Shown: positions 1 to 9,500 of the stretch, in pieces
How the letters are laid out: every line of letters starts with the position of its first letter
Numbering within the stretch: the stretch's first letter is position 1
Assembly: GCF_013450295.1 (NCBI RefSeq)
Contig: NZ_SKBR01000002.1
Location: 682,001 to 746,000, forward strand
Length of the DNA stretch: 64,000 bases
Direction: 5' to 3'
Source: Streptomyces sp. AJS327
GTDB taxonomy: Bacteria > Actinomycetota > Actinomycetes > Streptomycetales > Streptomycetaceae
Translations under genes and position numbers: made by a program
Notes under the pieces: generated by a model
Told to the model about the DNA's origin: nothing
Seen by the model: the letters and a program-made list of their open reading frames with translations, nothing else
The model's database searches: none

Positions 1-51
1 CGGCCCGGCCTCCCGGGTGACGGGCCGCGCGCTGTCGCCCGTGCGAGGAGC

Positions 52-84
52 GCCGCTGACCGGCGGGTGACGCCGGTCAGCGGC
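52..84 (-). terminator. Terminator hairpin after the M23 peptidase gene
   Basis: A perfect 14-bp inverted repeat (52-65 with 71-84) closes a 5-nt loop, 7 bases beyond the stop codon of the minus-strand peptidase gene. It has no U tract, which is usual for Streptomyces terminators. Bases 1-51 hold nothing I can call. Confidence 0.6.
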
Positions 85-90
85 CCCTGC

Positions 91-702
91 TCAGACCGGC
101 AGGCCGAGTGCCTCCCAGATGACGAACGGGTCCATGTCCTCGCAGGGACCCACGGGCTCGGCGCCGTGGTTGCCCTTGGCGGCCCGGTAGTGCACGTGGG
201 TGTGGTTGATGCCGTCCGCCTCGGTGCCGACCTCGGCGAGGACGTCACCCTCCTTGAAGGTGCTGCCGACGGCCTTCTCCGAGCCGTCCAGCAGATGACC
301 CAAGGTCATAGACATGTCAATGGACGGGAAGTAGACCTGTATCCACCGGTGGTAGCCGCCGTCGTCGTAACCGGTGCCGACCACCTCGCCCTCACCCCAG
401 GCGTGGATCGTCGTCCCGGTCGGGGCGCCGATGTCGAGGCCCTTGTGCCGCTCGTCCCCGTCGCAGCCGAAGGCGTAGCCCGGGAAGTGCTCGTTGTAGG
501 CGGCGGTGGTCTCGCCGTTCGGGACGCCCCACCAACTGTTGTCGGGCAGCCCGTCCTGCGCGGAGACGCTGGCGGCGTGCCGGGCGGTGTCGGCCGGGGC
601 TGCGGCGACGGCGCCCGAGGCGCTCGTGGCGAGCAGCGCGACCGCGGCGACCGCCACGGCGCCCGCTCGTACTCCGGTGGACCTGAAGCGCGTGGTCCTC
701 AT
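91..702 (-). CDS. Secreted M23-family peptidase-like protein
   Basis: This 203-aa protein starts with a Sec-type signal peptide: basic MRTTRFRSTGVR, then a hydrophobic Ala/Val core, with cleavage expected near residue 34 after AVAA. The mature part is a LytM/M23 domain. The first zinc-ligand pair is in HKGLDIG (HxxxD) and the second in HTHVHYR (HxH), so an active metalloendopeptidase acting on peptidoglycan outside the cell is plausible. The start at 702 was chosen because AGGAGG lies 6 bases upstream; a longer open frame to 846 has no ribosome binding site and would bury the signal peptide. It ends in a strong hairpin and appears monocistronic. The substrate is not evident from the sequence. 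Confidence 0.85.
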   Translation of the reverse strand: MRTTRFRSTGVRAGAVAVAAVALLATSASGAVAAAPADTARHAASVSAQDGLPDNSWWGVPNGETTAAYNEHFPGYAFGCDGDERHKGLDIGAPTGTTIHAWGEGEVVGTGYDDGGYHRWIQVYFPSIDMSMTLGHLLDGSEKAVGSTFKEGDVLAEVGTEADGINHTHVHYRAAKGNHGAEPVGPCEDMDPFVIWEALGLPV

Positions 703-865
703 GCGCGTCCTCCTGTGTGGGGGGTACGTACGTGTTCCGCGGGTCATCGGATCGCACGGACGCGACAGGTGTCCACCCGTCCCCGAGCCACCATTGGTTC
801 CGCCAATGTCCTCCGTGGGGAAGGGAGTTGGCCGGGGAGCGGGCACGGGCGGAGCGGGGCGCCGG

Positions 866-1660
866 TCAGGGGGCCTGCGGAGGCGCCGGTGGGGTGGGGG
901 CGGAGGGCATCTCGGGCTGGCTCGCGAGGACGTCGAAGTACATGCCCGCGGCGATCAGCAGGCCGAGCACCCCGAGCAGCAGCCCGCCCAGGCCCACGGC
1001 CCGCACCCACGTCGAGCCGTCCGCTCTCCGGCCAGCGGAGAGGAAGGCGACCGCGCCCAGCGCCAGCGCGAGCAGCCCGAAAGCCCCGTTGAGGAGGGCG
1101 CTCGCGTGCCAGGGCGCGCCGAAGACCGCCTCGATCTGGTCACCGCCGCGGTCCGACTCCAGCTGGGCGATCAGCAGCTTCCGCTCGCGGAGCATCTCAC
1201 TGAGCGCGGTGCCGGTGAGCGAGCAGACCCCCAGACCCGCGCCGACCACGGCCGCGGCCGCGGCGCCCAGCCCACCGCCGGAGGACGGGGCGGGCGGCGG
1301 TTCCTCGCCGCCGAACTCGTCCTCCTCCTCGTCCGACGGGAGGTCGGCGTCCGCCTCCCCGTCGTCCCCGGCACCTTCGTCCGGTCCCTCCGGCTCGTCC
1401 GGCCCGAACCCCTCGGCGTCCGCTCGCCGCTCGGTCTCCGGCTTCCCCGGGACGGGCCCGTCCTTCGTCCTGGTGCGCCCGGCCTCGGCGGCGTGCGCCG
1501 CCGCGTCCGGCGGAGTGGGTGCCTCACCGTCTCCCGGCGGGGGTGCCCCCGCGTCCTCCGTCGCGGACGCCGCCGCCTGGTCCGGCAGGGGGACGTCGGC
1601 GTCCTGAGGGGTGGAGCGGTCCTTCTCGGTGGTCTTCTCGGTGACGCGGTCGCTAGCCAT
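866..1660 (-). CDS. Membrane protein with long acidic disordered N-terminus
   Basis: This 264-aa protein is not of a family I recognise. Residues 1-125 are low-complexity and rich in Pro, Ala, Glu and Asp, with acidic runs such as SDEEEDEFGGEE, so they are probably disordered and cytoplasmic. Three hydrophobic segments follow: an Ala/Gly-rich one near 128-150 (GGGLGAAAAAVVGAG), one near 185-207 (LLNGAFGLLALALGAVAFL) and one near 220-243 (VGLGGLLLGVLGLLIAAGMYF). The C-terminus is Pro-rich. The gene begins 6 bp after the stop of the MMPL transporter gene, so the two are probably co-transcribed. It could be an accessory protein of that transporter, but nothing beyond adjacency shows this. Confidence 0.7.
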   Translation of the reverse strand: MASDRVTEKTTEKDRSTPQDADVPLPDQAAASATEDAGAPPPGDGEAPTPPDAAAHAAEAGRTRTKDGPVPGKPETERRADAEGFGPDEPEGPDEGAGDDGEADADLPSDEEEDEFGGEEPPPAPSSGGGLGAAAAAVVGAGLGVCSLTGTALSEMLRERKLLIAQLESDRGGDQIEAVFGAPWHASALLNGAFGLLALALGAVAFLSAGRRADGSTWVRAVGLGGLLLGVLGLLIAAGMYFDVLASQPEMPSAPTPPAPPQAP

Positions 1661-1666
1661 GGGGCG

Positions 1667-3943
1667 TCACCGTAGAGGCCCTTTCTGAGAGTCCGATGAG
1701 AGCGAGGGGGTGGGGCGCGGAATCGGGGCGCCGAACCCCTCGGGTGGCGTCATCGGCGTACCCGCCCGCGCCGACGGCGGCGCGGTGGGGGCCTCCGCGC
1801 CCTCGGGTTCCACGCTCAGGCGGGGGAGCCACCGGTCGAGCCAGCGCGGCAGCCACCAGTTGGCGCCGCCGAGCAGGTGCATCAGCGCCGGGACGAGGAG
1901 GGTGCGCAGGACGAAGGCGTCCAGCGCCACCGCCGCCGCGAGGCCGACCCCGAACATGGCGATGATCCGGTCGCCGCTCAGCACGAAGGCGCCGAACACC
2001 GCGATCATGATGACGGCCGCGGAGTTGATCACCCGGCCGGTCTCCGCGAGGCCGACGCGCACCGCCCGACGGTTGTCCCCGGTCAGCTTCCACTCCTCGT
2101 ACATCCGGCTGACCAGGAAGACCTGGTAGTCCATCGACAGCCCGAAGAGGACCGACACCATGATCACGGGCAGGAAGGGCTCGATGGGCCCCGCACTGCC
2201 CAGCCCCAGTGGCTCGCTGCCCCAGCCCCACTGGAAGACCGCGATGACCACGCCGAACGAGGCGGCCACCGCCAGGATGTTCATCACCGCCGCCTTCAGC
2301 GGGATCCCCACACTGCGGAAGGCCAGCAGCAGAAGCAGACAGCCCAGTCCGACGACGGTGCCGACGAACAGCGGCAGCTTGCCGACCACCACCTCGGCGA
2401 AGTCGTCGTAGCCCGCCGTGACCCCGCCGACCCGGACCTTGGGTCCGCCCGCCCCCGTCGCCTCCGGGAGGGTGCGCTCGCGCAGCTCGTCCACCAGGTC
2501 GCTGGTCTCCCGGGACTGCGGCGCGCTCTCCGGGACCACGGTGATCACCCCGGTCGTCCCCGCGGTGTCGAACTCCGGAGTGGAGACCCGCTCCACGCCG
2601 GGCGTCTGGCGCAGCGTCCCGGGCAGCCGCTCGACGGCCGCGCGGTCACCCGGCCCGTCCACCTCCGCGACCAGGCTCAGCGGACCGTTGGCGCCCGGCC
2701 CGAAGCCGTCCGCGAGCAGGTCGTACGCCTGCCGGGTGGTGCTGGAGGCCGGGTGGGTGCCCTGGTCGGAGGTGCCGAGGTGGAGGCCGAACACCGGAAG
2801 CGCCAGCACCGCCATCAGCGCCGCCGCCACCAGCCCCAGCACCCGGGGCCGCCGCTCGACCAGGCGCGACCAGCGGGCGGCGAGCGGCCCCGGAGCCTGC
2901 GGCCGTGGCCCGTCGGCCGCCAGCCGGTTCCGCTCCCGGACACTCAGCGCGCGCATCCCGGTCACCCCGAGCAGCGCGGGCAGCAGGGTCACGGAGGCGG
3001 CCACGGTGAGCAGGACCGTCAGGGAGGCCGCGAGGGCCACCCCGGTCAGGAACCCGAGCTGGAGCACGAGCATGCCCAGCAGCGCCACGCAGACCGTGGC
3101 ACCGGCGAACACCACCGCCCGCCCGGACACCGTCACCGCCCGGGCCGCGGCCTCGGCCACCGGCAGCCCGGCGCGCAGCCCGGCGCGATGCCGGGTCACG
3201 ATGAACAGCGCGTAGTCGATCCCCACGCCCAGCCCGATGAGCACCCCCAGCACCGGCGCGAAGTCGGCGACTGTCATCACCCGGCTCAGCAGCCCGACGC
3301 CCGCCGCCGCGGTGCCCACCCCGACCACGGCGGTGACCAGGGGCAGCGCGGTGGCCGCAAGCGAGCCGAAGGCGAGGAACAGCACCACCGCCGCCGCGCC
3401 CAGGCCGATCAGTTCGGGCAGTTGCGCGGTGGGGGTGCCGGTCTGTCCCACGGCCTCCCCGCCGACCTCCACCCGCAGGCCGTCACCGGCCGCCGCGCGC
3501 GCCGTGTCGACCACCCGGTCCACCTCGGCGGAGTCGAGCGCGTCCAGCGGGGCGCCGAAGGCCACGGTGGCCTGGCCGGTGTGGCCGTCCGCGCTGAGCA
3601 GCCGGGCCTCGCCCGCGCCGTAGGGGTTCTCGACGCCCTCGACGCCCGGTAGTTCGGCTACCGCGTCCAGCGCCCCGGACACCCGCTCCCGCGCCTCGGC
3701 GGACCGGACCCCACCGTCCCCCTCGGCGTGGAAGACGACCGTGGCGGTGCTGCCACCGCGCTCTGGGAAGGCGTCCGTCAGCTGCCGCGCGGCCTGCCCC
3801 GACTCGGTGCCCGGCACGTCGTAGTCGGCGGAGTAGGCCGAACCGGCCAGGGCCGAGGCGGTCGCCGTCCCGGCCAGCACCGCGAGCCAGAGCAGGACGA
3901 CCAGCACACGGCGCCGGAGGCACCAGTGGGCGAGAGCGGTCAT
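1667..3943 (-). CDS. MMPL-family (RND-type) membrane transporter
   Basis: This 758-aa protein has the duplicated RND layout. TM1 lies at the N-terminus (LVVLLWLAVLAGTATASALAG), followed by an extracytoplasmic loop of about 150 residues. A cluster of five or six membrane segments (from about 180) contains IGLGVGIDYALFIVTRHR, the Asp-Tyr signature of MMPL proteins. A second loop and a second cluster containing LFGLSMDYQVFLVSRMYE follow. Actinobacterial relatives export lipids or drugs using the proton gradient; the substrate here cannot be read. The ATG at 3943 precedes MTALAHWCLRRR; an upstream extension to 4147 has no membrane-protein character. The C-terminus is a Pro/Ala-rich tail. It shares a transcript with the acidic membrane protein downstream. 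Confidence 0.88.
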   Translation of the reverse strand: MTALAHWCLRRRVLVVLLWLAVLAGTATASALAGSAYSADYDVPGTESGQAARQLTDAFPERGGSTATVVFHAEGDGGVRSAEARERVSGALDAVAELPGVEGVENPYGAGEARLLSADGHTGQATVAFGAPLDALDSAEVDRVVDTARAAAGDGLRVEVGGEAVGQTGTPTAQLPELIGLGAAAVVLFLAFGSLAATALPLVTAVVGVGTAAAGVGLLSRVMTVADFAPVLGVLIGLGVGIDYALFIVTRHRAGLRAGLPVAEAAARAVTVSGRAVVFAGATVCVALLGMLVLQLGFLTGVALAASLTVLLTVAASVTLLPALLGVTGMRALSVRERNRLAADGPRPQAPGPLAARWSRLVERRPRVLGLVAAALMAVLALPVFGLHLGTSDQGTHPASSTTRQAYDLLADGFGPGANGPLSLVAEVDGPGDRAAVERLPGTLRQTPGVERVSTPEFDTAGTTGVITVVPESAPQSRETSDLVDELRERTLPEATGAGGPKVRVGGVTAGYDDFAEVVVGKLPLFVGTVVGLGCLLLLLAFRSVGIPLKAAVMNILAVAASFGVVIAVFQWGWGSEPLGLGSAGPIEPFLPVIMVSVLFGLSMDYQVFLVSRMYEEWKLTGDNRRAVRVGLAETGRVINSAAVIMIAVFGAFVLSGDRIIAMFGVGLAAAVALDAFVLRTLLVPALMHLLGGANWWLPRWLDRWLPRLSVEPEGAEAPTAPPSARAGTPMTPPEGFGAPIPRPTPSLSSDSQKGPLR

Positions 3944-4339
3944 ACGCGGTCGCCTGCTTCCCGGTCGGTCGGGCGGGGCTCGGGCTGCGCGAGCCGAGCG
4001 GCACGAGGGCGTGCGGGGGATGGGGTCCGGGAGTCGCGCGGTGCGAAGGGGCTCCCGGGGCGGTGGGGACGCGCACACAGAAAGGGGGCGTACGGGGCAG
4101 AGTGTCACGATGTGAAGATCCAGTGGCCCCTCTGTGGGGAGGCCCACACCGGCCTCACGGCCGGTCGCGCTCCGTCACCGGTCGCGCGCCACCGTCGCCC
4201 GCGGGCCCGACCGGCCGGTAGGACGCGCCGTGCCTGCCGGGTCCCACCGCGCGGGCCCGCGCCCGCGCGTCCCCATCTCGCGCCCGGGGTACGCGGGCGA
4301 GCCCGGCGCACGCTGTGGACGCCGGACGACTGGCGCGCG
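3944..4339. other. 396-bp gene-free stretch
   Basis: This gap lies between the 3' end of the aldo/keto reductase and the 5' end of the MMPL gene, both on the minus strand. A short hairpin at 4148-4165 (ACCGGCC, TCAC, GGCCGGT) may terminate the reductase transcript. The transporter promoter must lie between it and 3943, but no convincing hexamer pair was found. Open frames here lack ribosome binding sites and coding character. Confidence 0.4.
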
Positions 4340-5335
4340 TCAGTCCCAGGAACCGACCGCGGACGGCAGCGCGTTGATCTCCGCCACGTCCCCCGGGGTC
4401 AGCGCCACCCGGGGAGCGCCCGCGTTCTCCGCCACCCAGTACGTCTTCTTCGCGCCGGGCACCGGAACCACGTGACGGCCCTGGGCCAGCAGCCAGGCCA
4501 GCGCGACCTGCGCCGGGGTGGCGTTGCCGTGCCGCCGCGCGACCCGGCGCAGCCCCGCGACGATCGGCTGGTTGGCCGCCATCATCTCGGCGGTGAAGCG
4601 CGGGTGCCGGGCGCGCACGTCGTCCGGCTCGAAGCCGCCACCGGTGGTGAGCGCGCCGGTCAGGTAGCCGTTGCCCAGCGGCATCGCGGCGAGGAAGCCG
4701 ACTCCGCGCGCCTCGCACCAGGGCAGCAGCGTCTCCAGGGCCTCAGGTGACCAGACCGAGAGTTCCGCCTGCACGCTGCTGACCGGGAACACCTGCTGGA
4801 CGCGCTCCAGCTGGCGGACCGTCGACTCGTACAGCCGGGTTCCGGCGCGCCGGTCCGCTCGGGCTCCGACGGCGCAGAGCCCGAGCGCGCGCACCTTCCC
4901 GGCGGACACCAGCTCCGCCATCGCGCCCCAGGTCTCCTCCACCGGGACCTCGGGGTCGGCCCGATGCAGCTGGTAGAGGTCGATCGAATCCGTCTGGAGG
5001 CGCCGGAGCGAGGCGTCGCAGGCCCGCTTCACGTAGCCGGGGCGGCCGTTGGCGACGATGTGCTGATCACCCACCAGGAGACCGCACTTGGTGGACAGGA
5101 AGGCGTCCGCCCGCCGTTCCCGCAGCACCCGGCCCAGCAGCAGCTCGTTGGTGAACGGGCCGTACATGTCGGCCGTGTCCAGCAGCGTCATCCCGTGGTC
5201 CAGCGCCAGGTGCGCGGCCCGCAGGGACTCCTCGCCGCGCTGTTCGGACGAGGAGTAGGCCCAGCTCATGGGCATGCAGCCGAGTCCGACGGCGCCCACC
5301 TCCAGCGCCGCCGCGCCGATCGTCCTGCGCTCCAC
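4340..5335 (-). CDS. Aldo/keto reductase
   Basis: This is a 331-aa NADPH-dependent (beta/alpha)8-barrel oxidoreductase. The catalytic tetrad is visible: Asp and Tyr in LLDTADMYGP, Lys in LSTKCGL and His in YQLHRADP. The C-terminal cofactor loop reads VVPVPGAKK. The family reduces aldehydes and ketones; the substrate is unknown. I chose the GTG at 5335 (VERRTIGAAALEVGAVGLG, the usual family N-terminus) because AGGAGGG sits 10 bases upstream. An in-frame GTG at 5365 lies directly against a possible -10 (TAGTTT) and is probably inside the leader. It is transcribed divergently from the 2-hydroxyacid dehydrogenase gene across a gap of about 90 bp. Confidence 0.85.
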   Translation of the reverse strand: MERRTIGAAALEVGAVGLGCMPMSWAYSSSEQRGEESLRAAHLALDHGMTLLDTADMYGPFTNELLLGRVLRERRADAFLSTKCGLLVGDQHIVANGRPGYVKRACDASLRRLQTDSIDLYQLHRADPEVPVEETWGAMAELVSAGKVRALGLCAVGARADRRAGTRLYESTVRQLERVQQVFPVSSVQAELSVWSPEALETLLPWCEARGVGFLAAMPLGNGYLTGALTTGGGFEPDDVRARHPRFTAEMMAANQPIVAGLRRVARRHGNATPAQVALAWLLAQGRHVVPVPGAKKTYWVAENAGAPRVALTPGDVAEINALPSAVGSWD

Positions 5336-5428
5336 CTCGCCGAGCTCCCTCCTGAAGGCCCCCACAAACTAACCGGTGCCCCACCCGCCCCTCCTACGGG
5401 CTCCGTCACAGAGGCATAGGCTCTGACC

Positions 5429-6415
5429 ATGGCCTCACCTCCGCACCCCGGTACCCGCCCCGCACCACCCCGTCCCGGGGCCGGGGACGTCTGGCTCCCG
5501 ATACCGCCCGAGAGCGTCGAGGGCCTGCCGGACGGACTTGCGTGCCACTTCTGGGACGGACAGCGGGACTTCCCCGCCGATCCCGCGCGGTGTGCCTTCT
5601 ACGTCACGCCCTATATGCGGGGGGCGGAGGTCGCCGTACGGCCGCTGCGGCAGATGACGCAGCTCAGGGTGGTACAGACGCTCACGGCCGGCGTCGATCA
5701 CGTGCTTCCGGCGCTGCCCGATCTGCCGAGCGGGACGGTCCTGTGCAACGCCCGCGGGGTACACGACGCCAGCACCGCCGAGCTGGCCCTGGCGCTGACC
5801 CTCGCCTCCCTCCGTCACCTGCCGGAATTCGTGCGCGCCCAGGAGGAGGAGAGCTGGCGGCCCGGGGTCCACCGGGCGCTCGCCGACTCCACCGTGCTGA
5901 TCGTCGGCTACGGGTCCATAGGGGCCGCCATCGAGGAGCGGCTGCTGCCCTTCGAGGTCGGATCCGTCCTCCGCGTCGCGCGAACTCCCAGGTCAGCGCC
6001 GCGAGGACCGGTGCGGTCCACGGCGGAGCTGCCCGAACTGCTGCCGCTGGCCGACGTGGTGATCCTCTCCGTCCCGCTCACCGAGGAGACCACGCGGCTG
6101 GTGGACGCCGCCTTCCTCGGCCGGATGCGGGACGGATCGTCGCTGGTCAACGTCGCGCGCGGGGCCGTCGTGGACACCGGGGCGCTGCTGCGCGAGCTGG
6201 AGTCCGGCCGGCTGCGCGCGGCGCTGGACGTCACGGACCCCGAGCCGCTGCCGCCCGGGCACCCGCTCTGGCGGGCGCCGGGTGCCCTGGTCACACCGCA
6301 TGTGGGCGGCCCCACGACCGCCTTCCCGCCGCGCGCCCGGCGACTGCTGCGGAGCCAGCTGAACCGCTGGGTGACGGGTGAGCCGCTGGAGCACACCGTG
6401 GCGGTCGCCGACTGA
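5429..6415 (+). CDS. D-2-hydroxyacid dehydrogenase family protein
   Basis: This 328-aa protein belongs to the D-isomer-specific 2-hydroxyacid dehydrogenases. It has the NAD-binding glycine motif VLIVGYGSIGAAIEERL, and the active-site Arg (LVNVARGAVVDTGAL), Glu (ALDVTDPEPLPPGHPLW) and His (TPHVGGPT). Related enzymes act on glyoxylate, hydroxypyruvate or branched 2-oxoacids; specificity cannot be assigned. A hexamer TAGGCT (5417-5422) lies 6 nt before the ATG and there is no Shine-Dalgarno sequence, so the mRNA is probably leaderless. It is divergent from the aldo/keto reductase gene. Confidence 0.85.
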   Translation: MASPPHPGTRPAPPRPGAGDVWLPIPPESVEGLPDGLACHFWDGQRDFPADPARCAFYVTPYMRGAEVAVRPLRQMTQLRVVQTLTAGVDHVLPALPDLPSGTVLCNARGVHDASTAELALALTLASLRHLPEFVRAQEEESWRPGVHRALADSTVLIVGYGSIGAAIEERLLPFEVGSVLRVARTPRSAPRGPVRSTAELPELLPLADVVILSVPLTEETTRLVDAAFLGRMRDGSSLVNVARGAVVDTGALLRELESGRLRAALDVTDPEPLPPGHPLWRAPGALVTPHVGGPTTAFPPRARRLLRSQLNRWVTGEPLEHTVAVAD

Positions 6416-6584
6416 GCAGACGGCCTCCCGTACCCGTCATCGCGACGCTACGGATGGGTAGAACTCCGCGCTGTACCTGAAGCTCGCTATCCGTCACCGT
6501 CTGTATTGGCGCTATGTCCCTGAGTGACGGACTCGTGTATTGTCCGACGGGGGCGAAAACGGACACGAGGGGGGCGACGGGCGA

Positions 6585-9500
6585 ATGCACGACCCATGGA
6601 CGAACCACCGGATGCGGTACGCGGGGAGCACCCAGGAAGCGCGGCCCGGGGTCCGACGGGCCATTGGCACACTGGAGACGGCACCCTGCCGCGGCACCGC
6701 CCGGACGGCCCACCAGCCGTCCCTGACCGCCACCGGCCCGGCCGTCCCCCGCACCGCCCAGGCGGCGGACGCGGTGGGCACGGCGGGCACCGCGAACACC
6801 CCGTGGCGCCCCGCCACCGTAGGTGACGACCGGGCGCGCGGCACCCGGCTGAACGGCGCGCTGCCACAGCTCTGCCTCGCCGCCGTCTGCGCCGCCTACG
6901 CGGTGGGCGCGGCCCTCGGCTGGGGCTCGCCCCGCATCGCCCTGGTGATGGGGGACTTCGGACTGGCGGGCGCGGCCCTGATCGCCGCGGTCTCCTGCCT
7001 CTGGTACGCGCGCACCCGCCGCGACCACGGGACGCACCGTCCCCAGCGCGGCCACGCCGAGGGCCCCTCCCGCCGGAGCGACACCCGCCCGGCCTGGCTG
7101 CTCTTCGGCGTCTCCTCGCTGATGGTCTGCCTCGGCAACGCGATCTGGGGCTGGCACGAGGTGGTGCGGGGCGAGCCCGTCCCGCAGCCCTCCCTCGCCG
7201 ACTTCTGCTTCCTGCTCTTCGCGCCGCCCGCCATCGTCGGACTGCTCGTGCTGGCCAAGCGCCCGGTCACCCGCGCCGGCTGGGTCTGTCTCGGGCTGGA
7301 CGCCTGGCTGATCGGCGGCTCCCTGCTCACCCTCTCCTGGTCGCTGGCGCTGGCCCACACCGCGCCCTGGGAGGACGGCTCGGTGGCCAGGGCCGCCCTC
7401 AACCTCGCCTACCCGCTGCTCGACATCGTGCTGGTCAGCATGGTGCTGGCGCTGCACTTCCGGCGGAACTCCGCGCACCGCAGCGCGGTCAACACCGCCG
7501 TCGGCGCCCTCGCGCTCACCGTCCTGTGTGACGCGATGTTCACCTCGCCACTGTTGCGCGAGCACTACGCCTCCGGGCAGCTGCTGGACGCCGGCTGGTT
7601 CGCCGGTTCGCTGCTGCTGGCCTACGCGCCCTGGGTCGGTGTCCGGGAGAGCGCCGCGGACGCCGTCCGGCGCCCCGTCGGCACCACCCGGGCCAACGCC
7701 CGGCGCGGGGCGGCGGCACCCGGGCGGGGAGCCCTCACCGGAGCCCCCGGCCGGGCGGACGAGCCGGGCCGGCCGCTCGCCGGTTCGCTGGCGGCGCTCA
7801 CCCCGTACCTCGCCGCCGCGGTCTGCACCCTGGGCATCCTGTACAACTCGCTGGACGGCCAGAAGATCGACCGCGTGGTGCTGTTCACCGGCTGCGCCGT
7901 GGTCCTCGCGCTCGTGGTGCGGCAGGGCATCATGCTGCTGGACAACATCACCCTCACCCACGAACTCGCCCGCCAGGAGAGCCACTTCCGCTCCCTGGTG
8001 CAGGGTTCCAGCGACGTCATCATGATCGCCGCCGCGGACGGCACGCTGCGCTACGTCTCCCCGGCCGCCGCCGGGGTCTACGGCCGCGACGCCGACCGGC
8101 TGGTGGGCACCGAACTCCGCGCGCTGATCCACGCCGAGGACCTGAGTGGGGTCCTGCACGAGCTGCGCCGCTTCCTCGCCGCCCCGTCCGAGCAGGAGCC
8201 GTCCACCCGCATCGAGTGCCGCTTCCGGCACGGCGACGGGCACTGGCTCAACATCGAGTCGACCGTCAACCGGTACCAGGGCGGCCTGATCTTCAACAGC
8301 CGCGATGTCACCGAACGTGTCCGGCTCCAGGCCCAGTTGCAGCACAGCGCCTCCCACGACGCCCTCACCGACCTGCCCAACCGCGCCCTGTTCACCGAGC
8401 GGGTGCGCGGCGCCCTCGCCGGACGGCGCGGCGGCGACGGCGAGACGGCCGTCCTCTTCATCGACCTCGACGGCTTCAAGGCGGTCAACGACACCCACGG
8501 CCACCAGGCGGGCGACGAACTGCTGGTGCACGCGGCCCGGCGGCTGCGCGAGTCGGTCCGCGCCGGGGACACCGCCGCCCGGCTGGGCGGAGACGAGTTC
8601 GCGGTGCTGATCGTCGGCGGCGGGGACACCGCCTGGCGGGACGCGGCCGAGCGCGAACTGCGGATCCACGAGATCGCCGACCGGCTGCGCCTCACCCTCT
8701 CCGAGCCGTACCTCGTCGAGGGCACCGAGATGCGGGTCGCCGCCTCCATCGGCATCGCCTTCGCCGAACCGGGCATCTCGCCCGCCTCCCTGATGCGCAA
8801 CGCCGACCTCGCGATGTACCGCGCCAAGCAGGCGGGCAAGGGCCGGGTGGAGCTGTACGCGCCGCAGATGCAGGCCGAGGTGGTCCAGCGCGCCGAGCTG
8901 ACCGTCCGGCTGCGCAGCGCCCTGCACGACGGCGAGTTCACCGTGCTGCACCAGCCCATCGTCGAACTGTCCAGCGGCAAGGTCACCGCCGTCGCCGCCC
9001 AGGCCCGCTGGCGTTCCCCCCAGGGGCTGCTGCTCACCCCGGAGGAGTTCCTGCGCTCCGAGCACTCCCCGGCCCGTGGCGAGGTGGGCACGCGCGGCGG
9101 CGCCGACCGTGGCGGGGAGGTGGACCGCTGGCTGCTGGAGGAGGCGGTGGAGCAGGCGGTGGCCCGGCACGCCGCCGGACTGGCCGCCCCGGTCAGCGTC
9201 CGGATCCCGGCCAGCCTGCTGGCTGACGACCCCGGCCCGGCCGCCGCCACCGGGATCGAGGCCCTGATCAGCCGCTCCGGGCTGCCCTCCGGAGCCCTGA
9301 TACTGGGCCTGTACGGCATCGACGAGCGCGTCCCGCTCGACACCCTGGAGCGCCGGCTGGCGACCCTGCGGCGGATGGGCGTGTGCATCGCGCTGGACGG
9401 CGCCGGCGGCGGCGGAGACGTCCTGCCCGCGCTGCGCCGCCTCCCGGTGGACATACTCCGCCTAGACCGAGGGCTGGTCGCGGGGCTCACCACCTCCGCC

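Noticed and set aside
1877..3652. Long open frame (591 codons) antisense to the MMPL gene
   Set aside because: It is rich in Gln, His, Arg and Pro, lacks domains and a ribosome site, and arises from the high-GC third-position pattern of the real gene. The same applies to long antisense frames at 6291-9170, 13516-16488 and 37497-40337.
6480..6560. BldD binding site before the GGDEF-EAL gene
   Set aside because: CTGAGTGACGGACTCG is only weakly like the consensus as I remember it; not strong enough to annotate.
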